Part shown: one piece after another, positions 1 to 11,426 of the stretch | How the letters are laid out: every line of letters starts with the position of its first letter | Position numbering within the stretch: the stretch's first letter is position 1 | NCBI RefSeq assembly: GCF_014635345.1 | Contig: NZ_BMCU01000004.1 | Location: 310,001 to 374,000 of the forward strand | Origin: Rhodococcoides trifolii | GTDB taxonomy: Bacteria > Actinomycetota > Actinomycetes > Mycobacteriales > Mycobacteriaceae | Reading direction: 5' to 3' | DNA length: 64,000 bases | Position numbers and translations under genes: made by a program | Notes under the pieces: generated by a model | The model's database searches: none | Told to the model about the DNA's origin: nothing | What the model saw: only the letters and a program-made list of their open reading frames with translations

Positions 1-1
1 G

Positions 2-556
2 GCGATCCATCCGGCCATGACGTTCAGCGGGAAGGCCGAGGACACGTCGCGTTTGCAATCGGCGTGCTTCGGTGTGACGGCCCGCGACGACATCGGCTAC
101 GCGATCGCTCAAGCCCTCGTGCTGGAGATGGGCGGCGAGCCGGTCCGCGTTCGCGAGGATGCCCGCACGCTCTATCACGCTGCGCTGGCGCACGGCAGCA
201 ATCATCTGGTGACCGTCGTCGTCGACGCCCTGGATGCGCTGCGCGCTGCACTCGCCCATCAGGAGCTGCTCGGTCAGGAGTTGGTGCTCGACGCTCCCGG
301 TGGCGTGGCCGAGCGCGTGCTCGCGCCGCTGCTGTCGGCGGCCCTCGACAACGTGCTCAGGCGAGGTCAGGCCGCGCTGACCGGTCCCGTCATGCGTGGT
401 GATTCCGCAACGGTGGCACGCCATCTCGACGCGCTCGTGGAAGTGGATCCCCGGATTGCGGCCGGTTACCGGGCGCTGTCGTTGCGTACGGCGCAACAGG
501 CGCGATCGGCCGACGACATGGTGAACTTGCTCGAGAACTGGGGGCCCGCGACGTGA
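2..556 (+). CDS. DUF2520/Rossmann-like protein, C-terminal part (5' truncated by window edge)
   Basis: The frame is already open at base 2, so the N-terminal NAD(P)-binding half lies outside the window; 184 residues are visible. The visible part begins with the HPAMTFSG stretch that is typical just after the Rossmann half of DUF2520 proteins, followed by an Ala/Leu-rich helical domain. The stop overlaps the panC start (GTGA). In mycobacteria a gene of this family (Rv3603c) also precedes panC. A 6-phosphogluconate-dehydrogenase-like reductase fold is known for the family; the substrate is unknown. Confidence 0.8.
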   Translation, partial: AIHPAMTFSGKAEDTSRLQSACFGVTARDDIGYAIAQALVLEMGGEPVRVREDARTLYHAALAHGSNHLVTVVVDALDALRAALAHQELLGQELVLDAPGGVAERVLAPLLSAALDNVLRRGQAALTGPVMRGDSATVARHLDALVEVDPRIAAGYRALSLRTAQQARSADDMVNLLENWGPAT

Positions 557-1419
557 GTGTCTACGTTCCCGGTGAGTTGACCGTGCACCACGACCCGCAG
601 ATCGTCACCTCCATCTCCAAGGCTCTGCGCGGTGTCGGGCGGCGGGTGACACTGGTCCCGACGATGGGCGCCCTGCACGCGGGTCATCTACACCTGGTGG
701 AACAGGCCAAACGTGGTGGCGCCGTGGTGATCGTGTCCATCTTCGTCAATCCCCTGCAGTTCGGTGTGGGGGAGGATCTCGACAAGTACCCGCGCACCCT
801 CGACGCCGACGTCGAGCTGCTGCGCGCGGCCGGTGTGGAGGTGGTGTTCGCGCCGAGCGCCCAGGACATGTACCCGAACGGACCGCGTACGACGGTGCAC
901 CCCGGGCCGGCCGGCAGCCAGCTCGAAGGTAGTTCGCGGCCACAGCATTTCGCGGGGATGCTGACCGTGGTCGCCAAGCTTCTCCAGATCGCGCGCCCCA
1001 ACACCGCCTACTTCGGTGAGAAGGACTACCAGCAGCTGGTGCTGATCACACAGATGGTGCGCGATCTGAACTTCGACGTCGAGATCGCCGGGGTGCCGAC
1101 TCTGCGGGAGCACGACGGCTTGGCCTTGTCGTCCCGCAATCGCTTCCTCGACCCCGTGCAGCGCAGCGCTGCAGTCGCCCTGTCGGCGGCCCTGCTCGCC
1201 GGGCAACACGCAGGCCGAGCGGGCGCCGACGCCGTGCTCGCCGCAGCTCGGTCCGTGCTCGACGCGGTTCCGGAGGTGACGGTCGACTACCTTGCGCTGC
1301 GCGGCGTCGACCTCATGGACCCGCCCGCCGACGGTGACGCACGCCTGCTCGTCGCCGCGCGAGTCGGGCCTACTCGTTTGATCGACAACCTTCTCGTTTC
1401 CCTCGATCCCCAGGAATGA
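553..1419 (+). CDS. panC: Pantothenate synthetase
   Basis: Condenses pantoate and beta-alanine with ATP to make pantothenate, in the cytosol. The 288-residue product has the HIGH-type nucleotide-binding motif [14 protein letters not shown] near residue 36 and the KMSKS-like [10 protein letters not shown] stretch, and the length is normal. The GTG start overlaps the upstream stop by 4 bases, which argues for translational coupling. It is followed after 4 bases by panD, which supplies its beta-alanine substrate, and then coaX, so the operon covers three CoA-pathway steps. Confidence 0.97.
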   Translation: MSVYVPGELTVHHDPQIVTSISKALRGVGRRVTLVPTMGALHAGHLHLVEQAKRGGAVVIVSIFVNPLQFGVGEDLDKYPRTLDADVELLRAAGVEVVFAPSAQDMYPNGPRTTVHPGPAGSQLEGSSRPQHFAGMLTVVAKLLQIARPNTAYFGEKDYQQLVLITQMVRDLNFDVEIAGVPTLREHDGLALSSRNRFLDPVQRSAAVALSAALLAGQHAGRAGADAVLAAARSVLDAVPEVTVDYLALRGVDLMDPPADGDARLLVAARVGPTRLIDNLLVSLDPQE

Positions 1420-1423
1420 CACC

Positions 1424-1843
1424 ATGTTTCGTACGATGATGAAATCGAAGATCCATCGCGCGACGGTTACACACGCCGATCTGCACTACGTCGGATCGGT
1501 GACCATCGACCAGGATCTTCTCGACGCGTCCGACCTCCTCGAAGGCGAGCAGGTCACCATCGTCGACATCGACAACGGTGCGCGGCTCGAGACCTACGTC
1601 ATCGCGGGTGAGCGTGGCACCGGGGTCATCGGAATCAACGGCGCTGCCGCACATCTGGTGAACGTCGGTCATCTGGTGATCATCATCGCCTACGGGGTGA
1701 TGGACGAGCTGGAGGTGCGCGACTACGCGCCGTCGGTCGTCTTCGTCGATTCCGACAACCGTCTGGTGGAACGGGGTGTGGATCCGGCGCATGCTCCGGC
1801 AGGCTCGGGATTGATCGATCCCCGTGTCGGCGTGGCCGTCTGA
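1424..1843 (+). CDS. panD: Aspartate 1-decarboxylase
   Basis: Makes beta-alanine from aspartate for PanC. The 139-residue proenzyme carries the YVGS self-processing site: Gly24-Ser25 cleavage generates the pyruvoyl cofactor on Ser25. The N-terminal [16 protein letters not shown] is standard for the family. The stop shares one base with the coaX ATG (TGATG). This is the same panC-panD-coaX order as in M. tuberculosis (Rv3602c-Rv3600c). Confidence 0.97.
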   Translation: MFRTMMKSKIHRATVTHADLHYVGSVTIDQDLLDASDLLEGEQVTIVDIDNGARLETYVIAGERGTGVIGINGAAAHLVNVGHLVIIIAYGVMDELEVRDYAPSVVFVDSDNRLVERGVDPAHAPAGSGLIDPRVGVAV

Positions 1844-2637
1844 TGCTCCTCACGGTCGATGTTCGGAACACGAACATCGTGCTGGGCATCTTCTCCGGTG
1901 CCGGTTCTCACGCAAAGCTGTTGCGCGACTGGCGAATGCGCACCGACGCCTCCATGACGGCGGACGAACTGGCGCTCACCTTCCGCGGTCTGCTGGGCAG
2001 CGACGCCGACTCGATCACCGGTGTCGCTGCGCTGTCCACGGTGCCGTCGGTGCTGCGCGAGATTCGCACGATGCTCGACCGCTACTGGTCGCACGTCCCG
2101 CGGGTGGTCGTGGAACCCGGTGTGCGAACCGGTGTTCCGTTGCTGGTGGACAATCCGAAGGAAGTCGGCGCGGACCGCATCGTCAACAGCCTCGCCGCTC
2201 ATCACTTCTACGCGGCACCGTGCATCGTCGTCGATTTCGGGACGTCGACCTGTGTCGACGTCGTGTCGGCCAAGGGTGAATTCCTCGGTGGTTCCATCGC
2301 ACCCGGTGTCGAGATCTCGATGGACGCATTGGCTTCGCGTTCCGCGGCACTGCGCAAGGTGGAGTTGGCGCGGCCGCGAGGAGTTCTGGGGAAGAACACC
2401 GTCGAGGCCATGCAGTCCGGCGCGGTGTTCGGCTTCGCCGGTCTGGTCGACGGGATCGTTGCGCGGATCAGAGCGGAAGTGCCCGGATTCGGCGGCAGCG
2501 ACGTGGTGGTGGTGGCCACCGGCGACAGTGCCGGCCTGTTCGTGAACGAGTCGACCTCCATCGACGAGCACGAACGCGACCTCACGTTGGAGGGCTTGCG
2601 GTTGGTGTTCGAGAGGAATCAGGCGCGAAAGCGGTAG
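1843..2637 (+). CDS. coaX: Type III pantothenate kinase
   Basis: Phosphorylates pantothenate, the first committed CoA step. The 264-residue protein has the ASKHA-fold N-terminal [12 protein letters not shown] phosphate loop (usually DVGNT, here DVRNT), the central VDFGTST motif and the GGSIAPGV stretch typical of CoaX. The ATG overlaps the panD stop. The Gly-to-Arg change in the phosphate loop is a visible deviation; the other motifs are intact, so activity is still expected. Confidence 0.93.
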   Translation: MLLTVDVRNTNIVLGIFSGAGSHAKLLRDWRMRTDASMTADELALTFRGLLGSDADSITGVAALSTVPSVLREIRTMLDRYWSHVPRVVVEPGVRTGVPLLVDNPKEVGADRIVNSLAAHHFYAAPCIVVDFGTSTCVDVVSAKGEFLGGSIAPGVEISMDALASRSAALRKVELARPRGVLGKNTVEAMQSGAVFGFAGLVDGIVARIRAEVPGFGGSDVVVVATGDSAGLFVNESTSIDEHERDLTLEGLRLVFERNQARKR

Positions 2638-2677
2638 GGGTGGCGCAACTGCGCGATTCTGTGCCACACTTGCTCCC

Positions 2678-2719
2678 GTGAATCGCTGCACGGGAACTCA
2701 GGAGTGTTGTCGGGGCTGA
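2678..2719 (+). CDS. Putative cysteine-rich leader peptide (attenuator ORF)
   Basis: A 13-codon ORF, GTG start, reads MNRCTGTQECCRG then TGA, with three Cys codons, two adjacent and only two codons from the stop. It ends 41 bases before the cysteine dioxygenase start. No Shine-Dalgarno precedes it; a weak -10-like CACACT lies 7 bases upstream of the GTG, the spacing expected for a leaderless transcript. A perfect palindrome GCGCA-AC-TGCGC (2643-2654) lies just upstream. Leaderless polycysteine sORFs acting as cysteine-responsive attenuators are known in mycobacteria; assignment of that role here is inference. Confidence 0.6.
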   Translation: MNRCTGTQECCRG

Positions 2720-2760
2720 CCGCTGCCCTGATCTTTCGCACACTTCCTGGAGTCTGTCCC

Positions 2761-3273
2761 GTGCTTTCTGCATTGCCTACGCGTCTGCGTCCGGCCGACC
2801 TGCTTCGAATCACCGACCAAGGTGCTTCCGACGTGCTGGACGGACGCTTCGATTCCGTACTTCCCGCGACGTACCCCACCGACGAACGATGGTCTGCGCG
2901 TTTGCATTCCGACGACGACCTCGACGTGTGGCTCATCAGCTGGGTGCCGGATAGATCGACCGAATTGCACGATCACGCCGGGTCCATCGGTGCGCTGACG
3001 GTGCTCAGTGGATCCGTCGCCGAGCTGAGGTGGACGGGAGAGTCGTTGCGGCACAGGCGACTCGATGCGGGTGACCAGGCGTCGTTCCCGCTGGGATGGG
3101 TGCACGACGTGATGTGGGCACCAGAGCCGGCGTCCGCCGCACGGCGTCCCACGCTGAGTGTGCACGCGTACTCGCCGCCGTTGACGGCGATGTCGTACTA
3201 CGAAGTGACACAGCAGGGTTCGCTCCGCCGCACCCGCTCCGAGCTCACCGACACGCCCGAGGGAGACGCCTGA
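2761..3273 (+). CDS. Cysteine dioxygenase family protein
   Basis: Expected to oxidise cysteine (or a related thiol) to its sulfinate with a mononuclear iron. The cupin signature HDHAGSIGALTVL supplies two His ligands and the later PLGWVHDV the third. The GTG at 2761 is preceded by GGAG 8 bases upstream; a longer version from a GTG at 2704 would lie inside the Cys-rich leader ORF and has no clear ribosome site. The stop overlaps the rhodanese ATG (TGATG). The substrate is not proven by sequence; other small thiols are possible. Confidence 0.85.
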   Translation: MLSALPTRLRPADLLRITDQGASDVLDGRFDSVLPATYPTDERWSARLHSDDDLDVWLISWVPDRSTELHDHAGSIGALTVLSGSVAELRWTGESLRHRRLDAGDQASFPLGWVHDVMWAPEPASAARRPTLSVHAYSPPLTAMSYYEVTQQGSLRRTRSELTDTPEGDA

Positions 3274-3704
3274 TGGCGCGCATGACGATCGACGAGGTGC
3301 TCGACCGGGCACGCTCGACCTATCAGCGGACCTACGCTTTCGAGCTGGCGGAACGAGTGGCGCGCGGCGCCGTCGTCGTCGACATTCGCCCGCAGGCGCA
3401 GCGCGCGGTGGAGGGAACCCTTCCGGGCGCACTGGCCGTCGAACGCAACGTGCTCGAGTGGCGATGCGACCCGACGAGCGGCGCGCGGCTGACCATCGCC
3501 GTCGACCACGACGTCGAGTGGATCATCCTGTGCTCGGAGGGCTACACCTCCAGCCTCGCGGCAGCGGCGTTGCATGAGCTCGGGCTGCACCGCGCCACCG
3601 ACCTCGTCGGTGGGTACCAGGCGTTGAAGTCGGCGGGGCTGACGAACGTGCTCTCGCAGGCCAAGCATTGCGTGCGCGAGGGCAACACGCTCGTTTCGCA
3701 CTGA
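3273..3704 (+). CDS. Rhodanese-like domain protein
   Basis: 143-residue single rhodanese domain with a [12 protein letters not shown]2A-like motif and an active-site loop CSEGYTSS in the usual position, so the catalytic Cys is present. It is translationally coupled to the cysteine dioxygenase, which suggests handling of sulfane sulfur or sulfite produced during cysteine breakdown. The coupling and the upstream Cys leader make a sulfur-catabolic operon likely; the sulfur donor and acceptor cannot be read from sequence. Confidence 0.85.
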   Translation: MARMTIDEVLDRARSTYQRTYAFELAERVARGAVVVDIRPQAQRAVEGTLPGALAVERNVLEWRCDPTSGARLTIAVDHDVEWIILCSEGYTSSLAAAALHELGLHRATDLVGGYQALKSAGLTNVLSQAKHCVREGNTLVSH

Positions 3705-3724
3705 CCCCGATACAGTTCGACGTC

Positions 3725-5233
3725 GTGACCGAACACGCGGAAGAACTCGACGACACCCCCGAACAGCTCCGCATCCGTCGTGACAAGCGAGACCGGTTGT
3801 TGGCGGAGGGGCGCGAGGCCTACCCGGTGTCGGTTCCCCGCACGCACTCGCTGCGGGAGATCCGCGAGCAGTTCCCCGCACTGGAACCCGACTCGCACAC
3901 GGGCCTCGAGGTAGGCGTCGCCGGTCGTGTCATCTTCCTGCGCAACACCGGCAAGCTCTGCTTCGCGACGCTGCAGGAGGGGGACGGCACCCAGTTGCAG
4001 GCCATGATCTCCCTCGCGGGCGTGGGGGAGGACGCGCTGGGATCGTGGAAGGCCGATGTCGATCTCGGCGACTTCGTGTTCGTACACGGCGAGGTCATCA
4101 GCTCGCGGCGCGGCGAACTCAGCGTCATGGCGGACTCGTGGTCGATCGCAGCCAAGTCGCTGCGCCCTCTGCCCGTCGCGCACAAGGAGATGAACGAGGA
4201 ATCGCGCGTTCGGCAGCGGTACGTCGACCTGATCGTGCGGCCGGCTGCGCGGGAGAACGCGCGCAAGCGTGTGGCCGTCGTCCGGGAGCTTCGGAACGGT
4301 CTCGAGCGTCGCGGATTCCTCGAGATCGAGACCCCGATGCTGCAGACCCTGCACGGCGGAGCGGCTGCTCGTCCGTTCGTCACTCGGTCGAACGCGCTGG
4401 ACATCGAGCTGTTCCTGCGTATCGCTCCGGAACTGTTCCTCAAGCGAGCCGTCGTCGGCGGCATCGACCGGGTGTTCGAGATCAACCGCAACTTCCGCAA
4501 CGAAGGTGTGGACTCCACGCACTCGCCGGAGTTCGCGATGCTCGAGACGTACGAGGCGTACGGAACCTACGACGAGTCGGCCACCATGACCCGGGAGTTG
4601 GTGCAGGAGATCGCGCTCGCAGTCTTCGGGTCGCACGTCGTCACGCTCGCCGACGGCAGTGAATACGACTTCGGCGGCGAATGGAAGACGATGGAGATGT
4701 ACCCGTCGCTGTCCGCGGCGATCGGGACCGAGGTGACGCCGGAGTCCACCGTCGACGAATTGCTCGCTCTCGCGCAGCAGGTGGGCCTCGAGGTTCCGTC
4801 GGGCAAGGGGTGGGGACACGGCAAGTTGGTCGAGGAACTGTGGGAGAACCAGTGCGGGGATCAGCTGTACGAACCCACGTTCGTACGCGACTTCCCGGTC
4901 GAGACCTCGCCCCTGACGCGGCAGCACCGCAGCAAGGCCGGCGTCGTCGAGAAGTGGGACCTCTACGTCCGTGGCTTCGAACTGGCCACCGGGTATTCCG
5001 AGTTGATCGATCCCGTCGTGCAGCGGGAGCGGTTCGTCGACCAGGCACGACTGGCCTCGGCGGGTGACGACGAAGCAATGGTGCTCGACGAAGATTTCCT
5101 CTCCGCGATGGAGTACGCGATGCCTCCTACGACGGGAACGGGAATGGGCGTCGACCGGCTGTTGATGGCGTTGACGGGATTGGGAATCAGGGAAACTGTG
5201 CTGTTTCCGATCGTTCGGCCGGGCCGCAGCTGA
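3725..5233 (+). CDS. lysS: Lysyl-tRNA synthetase, class II
   Basis: Charges tRNA-Lys. 502 residues: N-terminal anticodon-binding OB fold, then the class II core with motif 1 around [10 protein letters not shown], motif 2 [20 protein letters not shown] and motif 3 [15 protein letters not shown]. The GTG start was chosen because the protein then begins [14 protein letters not shown], as in related enzymes; the frame extends 57 bases further upstream into the rhodanese gene. The lysS-lsr2-clpC1 order is the same as in M. tuberculosis. Confidence 0.96.
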   Translation: MTEHAEELDDTPEQLRIRRDKRDRLLAEGREAYPVSVPRTHSLREIREQFPALEPDSHTGLEVGVAGRVIFLRNTGKLCFATLQEGDGTQLQAMISLAGVGEDALGSWKADVDLGDFVFVHGEVISSRRGELSVMADSWSIAAKSLRPLPVAHKEMNEESRVRQRYVDLIVRPAARENARKRVAVVRELRNGLERRGFLEIETPMLQTLHGGAAARPFVTRSNALDIELFLRIAPELFLKRAVVGGIDRVFEINRNFRNEGVDSTHSPEFAMLETYEAYGTYDESATMTRELVQEIALAVFGSHVVTLADGSEYDFGGEWKTMEMYPSLSAAIGTEVTPESTVDELLALAQQVGLEVPSGKGWGHGKLVEELWENQCGDQLYEPTFVRDFPVETSPLTRQHRSKAGVVEKWDLYVRGFELATGYSELIDPVVQRERFVDQARLASAGDDEAMVLDEDFLSAMEYAMPPTTGTGMGVDRLLMALTGLGIRETVLFPIVRPGRS

Positions 5234-5266
5234 CGACGGGTCTACAATTCCGGTAATCGGTTGGTA

Positions 5267-5294
5267 TTGCTCCTCAAATCCGAACGGGTAATCT
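5267..5294 (+). promoter_or_regulatory. Candidate lsr2 promoter
   Basis: TTGCTC (5267-5272) and TAATCT (5289-5294) are separated by 16 bases and lie about 55 bases upstream of the lsr2 ATG. This fits a housekeeping sigma-factor promoter in actinobacteria. It rests on pattern only. Confidence 0.45.
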
Positions 5295-5346
5295 GTCCGT
5301 CTCGGGGGAGCGTGGGATCACCCGCGGCAAGGGGGATTGCAGACAG

Positions 5347-5706
5347 ATGGTCAAGAAGGTCACGGTTACGTTGGTCGACGACCTCGACAACGTGCCGGCG
5401 TCGGAGACCGTGATGGTGGGTCTCGACGGCAGCTGGTACGAGATCGACCTGTCGGATTCGAACGCCGACCTCCTGCGGAAGCAGATGGGGCAGTGGATCA
5501 TTCACGCGCGCAAGATCACGCGGCGCGCGCGTTCCGCATCGTCGAACGGGCAGCGGGAACCCGCGTCCGCCCCACGGACCAGAGGTGCGGCCGATCGGGC
5601 CCGCAGCGCCGCCATTCGTGATTGGGCGCGCGAGCAGGGTTTCGAAATAAGCGCCCGCGGACGTATTTCGTCGGAGGTCGTTCGCGCCTACGAGAACGCC
5701 GAGTAG
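5347..5706 (+). CDS. lsr2: Lsr2 nucleoid-associated protein / xenogeneic silencer
   Basis: 119 residues. N-terminal dimerisation domain (MVKKVTVTLVDDLD... through WYEIDLSD), a basic linker, and a C-terminal DNA-binding domain containing the ARGRIS motif, the AT-hook-like RGR that reads the minor groove of AT-rich DNA. Lsr2 is the functional counterpart of H-NS in actinobacteria. It is the most relevant candidate silencer for the accessory clusters in this window, which is inference. Confidence 0.97.
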   Translation: MVKKVTVTLVDDLDNVPASETVMVGLDGSWYEIDLSDSNADLLRKQMGQWIIHARKITRRARSASSNGQREPASAPRTRGAADRARSAAIRDWAREQGFEISARGRISSEVVRAYENAE

Positions 5707-6087
5707 CACCACCTCCGTCATTCGTTCGAATGACTCGAACCCGGGTGACACGCCGCCGCGCACTCCCCTTTCGCCCATTTTCGGTGGCCGTCGTTCGCTC
5801 GGGGCGGACGGACGGTGGTAACGATTGGCGGAAGCCGCGCGTTGAACACCTCGAAGGGTTCGGCCGACACAGTCGCCGTTTTTCGCCTCCAGCGGAATCT
5901 CGTTGGAGGCACGGCAACCTGCGGGTAAGGCAACTAGACTGAACTCGGGATCGTGGAATCAACGTTCGGCGTCGAATACTCGGCGTAGAGGTACTTCCCG
6001 ATTGGCCTACCGGTGTTGACATCTGCGGTGGGCGAGGTCCGGACACCAGGTCCGATGGCCTGCCAGTCATGAGTGTGAGGGAGAACG
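5707..6087. other. Intergenic leader of clpC1
   Basis: No coding sequence is supported in these 381 bases. A TAGACT at 5935-5940 is a possible -10 element giving a 5' leader of about 140 bases; a TTGACA at 6016-6021 has no convincing -10 partner. The long leader suggests post-transcriptional control of clpC1, but no stable structure was assigned. Confidence 0.4.
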
Positions 6088-8622
<2,535 letters not shown>

Positions 8623-8634
8623 TTTCGTTCGAAG

Positions 8635-8662
8635 CGGGCCGCATCCTCAGGGGTGCGGCCCG
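8635..8662 (+). terminator. Terminator hairpin after clpC1
   Basis: CGGGCCGCA at 8635-8643 pairs with TGCGGCCCG at 8654-8662; three more pairs extend the stem to a TCAG loop. The tail after it, TTCTGCTGTT, is T-rich but not a clean U-tract. Confidence 0.75.
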
Positions 8663-8694
8663 TTCTGCTGTTCCATGCCTCGGAGGGAAATCTC

Positions 8695-9921
8695 ATGGTC
8701 GAACGGACAGATGTGGTCGTCGTGGGTGCCGGCCTGGCTGGACTGGTCTGCGCGGCCCACCTGCAAAGCCGAGGCATCGACACGCGACTGCTCGAAGCGT
8801 CGGACCAGGTGGGTGGGCGGGTTCGCACCGACGTCGTCGACGGACACCTGTGCGACGTGGGCTTTCAGCTGCTGAACCCCGCGTATCCCGCGGTCGGACG
8901 AGGAATAGACGTCAAGGCCTTGGAGTTGCGACCGTTTGCGGCCGGCGTCCGGGTGCGACGAGGTACCGGTTGGTCGACACTTGGCGACCCGCGTCGCGAG
9001 CCACAATTGCTGTGGAAGACGCTGCGCAGCGGACTTCTGTCACCACGCGAGATCGCGGGTCTGGCGCGCTGGGTAGCGCCGGTGATGGTCAGTGCGCAGC
9101 GCTCCCTTCGGGGGGACGATGTCACCCTGAACGAGTCGCTCGACGCAGTAGGAGTACGTGGACCACTAAGACAGCACGTTCTGGAGCCCTTCCTCGCGGG
9201 AGTGCTCGCCGACGACACCGGCACCACGTCGGCGGCGTACGTCCGGCTGCTGATCCGCTCGTTCGTGCTCGGCACCCCGGCTGTCCCGAGGGACGGCATG
9301 CGGGCGTTGCCCGCACAACTTGCGGCGGGATTGAGCCGACCGGCCGAGACGTCGGTAAAGGTGCTGGGCGTCGATGACGGAGTCGTGCGTACCGAGGCAG
9401 GGTCGATCAACGCGCGCGCCGTGGTGGTCGCGACCGATGTTCGGGATGCATCCGATCTCGGAGTCGTACCTTCGGGCTCTGCGATGAACGGGTTGACCAC
9501 GTGGTGGTTCTCCACGCCGGCAGGCATGCCGCAGGATCGGCTGCTGGTGGTCGACGGTGATCGCGGACCGGTCGTCAACACCGCGGTCATGTCTGCTACC
9601 GCTCCCAGCTATGCGCCGGCCGGTCGCGACCTCGTTCAGGTGACCACCTTGGCCGCGGCAGGGCTGACCGACGACGCCGCACTCGCGCAGGCGCGACGGT
9701 TGTGGGGTGTGGACACCAGCGAGTGGAACCTGCTCGTGCGTCACGACGTGACGCGTGCCCTGCCGAAGTCGACACCGCCGCTTCAGGCGCGGCAGCCGGT
9801 CGATCTGGGTGACGGTCTCTTCGTCTGCGGCGACCACCGGGACACTCCGTCGATCCAGGGTGCGTTGGTGTCGGGTCGCCGCGCAGCCTCCGCGGTGATC
9901 GCTGCTCTCGGAGCGCGATGA
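8695..9921 (+). CDS. FAD-dependent oxidoreductase, amine oxidase/phytoene desaturase-like
   Basis: 408 residues. N-terminal dinucleotide-binding motif VVVGAGLAGLVCAAHL followed by the second FAD motif GGRVRTD, and a C-terminal FAD-closing segment GDHRDTPSIQGALVSGRRAA. The ATG at 8695 has the ribosome site GGAGGGA nearby; an in-frame GTG further upstream would sit in the clpC1 terminator. The family includes protoporphyrinogen oxidase, amine oxidases and carotenoid desaturases; no neighbour reveals the substrate, so only the cofactor is firm. Confidence 0.85.
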   Translation: MVERTDVVVVGAGLAGLVCAAHLQSRGIDTRLLEASDQVGGRVRTDVVDGHLCDVGFQLLNPAYPAVGRGIDVKALELRPFAAGVRVRRGTGWSTLGDPRREPQLLWKTLRSGLLSPREIAGLARWVAPVMVSAQRSLRGDDVTLNESLDAVGVRGPLRQHVLEPFLAGVLADDTGTTSAAYVRLLIRSFVLGTPAVPRDGMRALPAQLAAGLSRPAETSVKVLGVDDGVVRTEAGSINARAVVVATDVRDASDLGVVPSGSAMNGLTTWWFSTPAGMPQDRLLVVDGDRGPVVNTAVMSATAPSYAPAGRDLVQVTTLAAAGLTDDAALAQARRLWGVDTSEWNLLVRHDVTRALPKSTPPLQARQPVDLGDGLFVCGDHRDTPSIQGALVSGRRAASAVIAALGAR

Positions 9922-9951
9922 GTTAGCGACGCATTCCGAGTCGGTATTGGC

Positions 9952-10713
9952 ATGGCAACTGCATCCGTGAACTCGCTGATCCTGTCCAGCCCGGACCCCG
10001 CTGCACTCGCGCAGTGGTACGGAACAGTGTTCGAGGCGCCGCCGATGGCGATGGGCCCGTACACCGTTATCGACCTCGACGGCTTCTTCGTGATGTTCGA
10101 CAAACGTGACGACGTCACCGGCCCCAACCCGAACGGCTCGCGCATTCTGCTCAACATCGAGCCGGACGACCCCGCCGCCGTCGCTGCACGAATCGACGGG
10201 CTCGGCGGAACGTGGATCAGCCCACTCGAGGACCGCGACGGTGACCAGTTCGCGACCGCGGTGGACCCGGACGGTAATTGGATTCAGCTGGTCCGTATCC
10301 GGGACGAGATGGAAGCGCAGATGGGCGCGCCCACCACCCCGTTCTCCGGATTCGCGGTTCGTGACGTGCAGGAGGCCACGGTGTTCTACCGAGACCTTCT
10401 CGGAATGCGTGTCCTACCGAACGGGACGGACATGGCGTGGATACGCATCGACCGCCGAACCACGGTGCTCGCGTACCCGAAGCCGGATCATGTGCCCGCA
10501 GCGCACACGATCCTCAACATCCCGACCCGCGACGTCGGGTCGAAGGTTGCCGAGCTCACCGCCAAGGGCATCACATTCCTTCGCTACGACGGATCTCCGC
10601 AGGACGAGGACGGTGTCATGCGCGGCTACGGTCCCGACATCGCGTGGTTCACCGACCCGTCCGGCAACGTGCTCTCGGTGGTTGCCATGGTGGAGCCTGA
10701 TTTCGAGAGTTAG
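9952..10713 (+). CDS. VOC family protein, two glyoxalase-fold modules
   Basis: 253 residues made of two tandem vicinal-oxygen-chelate modules: residues 1-120 and about 125-250, each ending in a DPDGN/DPSGN-type loop. Such bidomain proteins include glyoxalases, dioxygenases and drug-binding proteins. Metal ligands cannot be assigned securely. It overlaps the convergent downstream gene by 4 bases. Confidence 0.8.
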   Translation: MATASVNSLILSSPDPAALAQWYGTVFEAPPMAMGPYTVIDLDGFFVMFDKRDDVTGPNPNGSRILLNIEPDDPAAVAARIDGLGGTWISPLEDRDGDQFATAVDPDGNWIQLVRIRDEMEAQMGAPTTPFSGFAVRDVQEATVFYRDLLGMRVLPNGTDMAWIRIDRRTTVLAYPKPDHVPAAHTILNIPTRDVGSKVAELTAKGITFLRYDGSPQDEDGVMRGYGPDIAWFTDPSGNVLSVVAMVEPDFES

Positions 10714-11297
10714 GCGTGCGTGAGCCATTCCGCTGAGTCCCGCCCCGACCAGTTCGCGAGACGTTCCGTGGGTCCGGCGTCCGGCCGCGGCTCGACCACT
10801 CGGCCGAAGGGCACGTCGTCGGCGTCGCGGATGTCGGCTGGGAGGAACTGAGGAAAAACCCCGGCTACCACGCCGACCACCGCGGGATCGGCTTCTGCTG
10901 ATTGTCCGGTCGACACGGCCAGATCCCACCCGTGCACGAGCGTCTCGTTCAGGTAGCCGAACAGCACGCCGCGGCCGGGCACCGTTCCCCACGGCACGGT
11001 GATCATGGCGTCGAGCAGGGAGTCGTCCGCGTCCCACGCCGCGAGCGAGGCGGCCGCGGCCGCAGCCAGGTCGCCGGCCGGGTCCGCGAGATCGTGCAGG
11101 TCCACGTTCACTGCCATCACGTCGCGGCCCGATGCGGCGGCATGCCCGCGGCGAACCGTTCCGACGAGGTGGCCGATCAGCGCGCGGACGTCGAACTCGG
11201 AGCACGGGGTGGGCAGCGACATCTGCTCCTCGGTGACGGCGGCGGCGAGGCCGGCCGTCCAGTCGAGTGCGCTGCGGTAGAGGGGGCGGGGGTCCAT
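10710..11297 (-). CDS. TIGR03086-type DinB/mycothiol-dependent isomerase-like metal-binding protein
   Basis: 195 residues with the N-terminal LPTPCSEFDVRALIGHLVGT segment, typical of the TIGR03086 branch of the maleylpyruvate isomerase/DinB fold, and a later LVHGWDLA segment that supplies the other metal-ligand His. Members often use mycothiol. Start chosen at MDPRPLYRSALDW; the frame stays open upstream but has no family resemblance there. Divergent from the WYL regulator next to it, with an operator-like palindrome between them, so the regulator may control it. Confidence 0.75.
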   Translation of the reverse strand: MDPRPLYRSALDWTAGLAAAVTEEQMSLPTPCSEFDVRALIGHLVGTVRRGHAAASGRDVMAVNVDLHDLADPAGDLAAAAAASLAAWDADDSLLDAMITVPWGTVPGRGVLFGYLNETLVHGWDLAVSTGQSAEADPAVVGVVAGVFPQFLPADIRDADDVPFGRVVEPRPDAGPTERLANWSGRDSAEWLTHA

Positions 11298-11331
11298 GGG
11301 GGTGCCTTTCGTGATGCGACCGAAGCCGCTG

Positions 11332-11358
11332 GATCGACCGAGGGTGCCCCCGAGTCGG
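11332..11358. repeat. Repeat family B, partial copy (right half)
   Basis: TCGACCGAGGGTGCCCCCGAGTCGG at the core matches the right half of the 51-bp palindromic elements at 26835 and 31106. The left arm is absent or too degraded to recognise. Confidence 0.55.
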
Positions 11359-11389
11359 CTGAACACGACGAAGTCAATCCGATAATCAC

Positions 11390-11402
11390 GACACGTTGTG
11401 TC
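11390..11402. promoter_or_regulatory. Operator-like palindrome between divergent genes
   Basis: GACAC-GTT-GTGTC is a perfect 13-bp inverted repeat, 25 bases before the WYL regulator ATG and about 93 bases before the divergent TIGR03086 gene. Placement fits autoregulation by the WYL protein plus control of its neighbour. Inference from position and symmetry. Confidence 0.5.
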
Positions 11403-11426
11403 ATGTATTTCTGCCAAACTTCGTTC

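Noticed and set aside
2704..2760. Upstream GTG start for the cysteine dioxygenase
   Set aside because: It lacks a ribosome site and lies inside the Cys-rich leader ORF; 2761 has GGAG at 8 bases.
6016..6044. TTGACA promoter for clpC1
   Set aside because: A -35-like TTGACA is present, but no -10 element is found at 16-19 bases.
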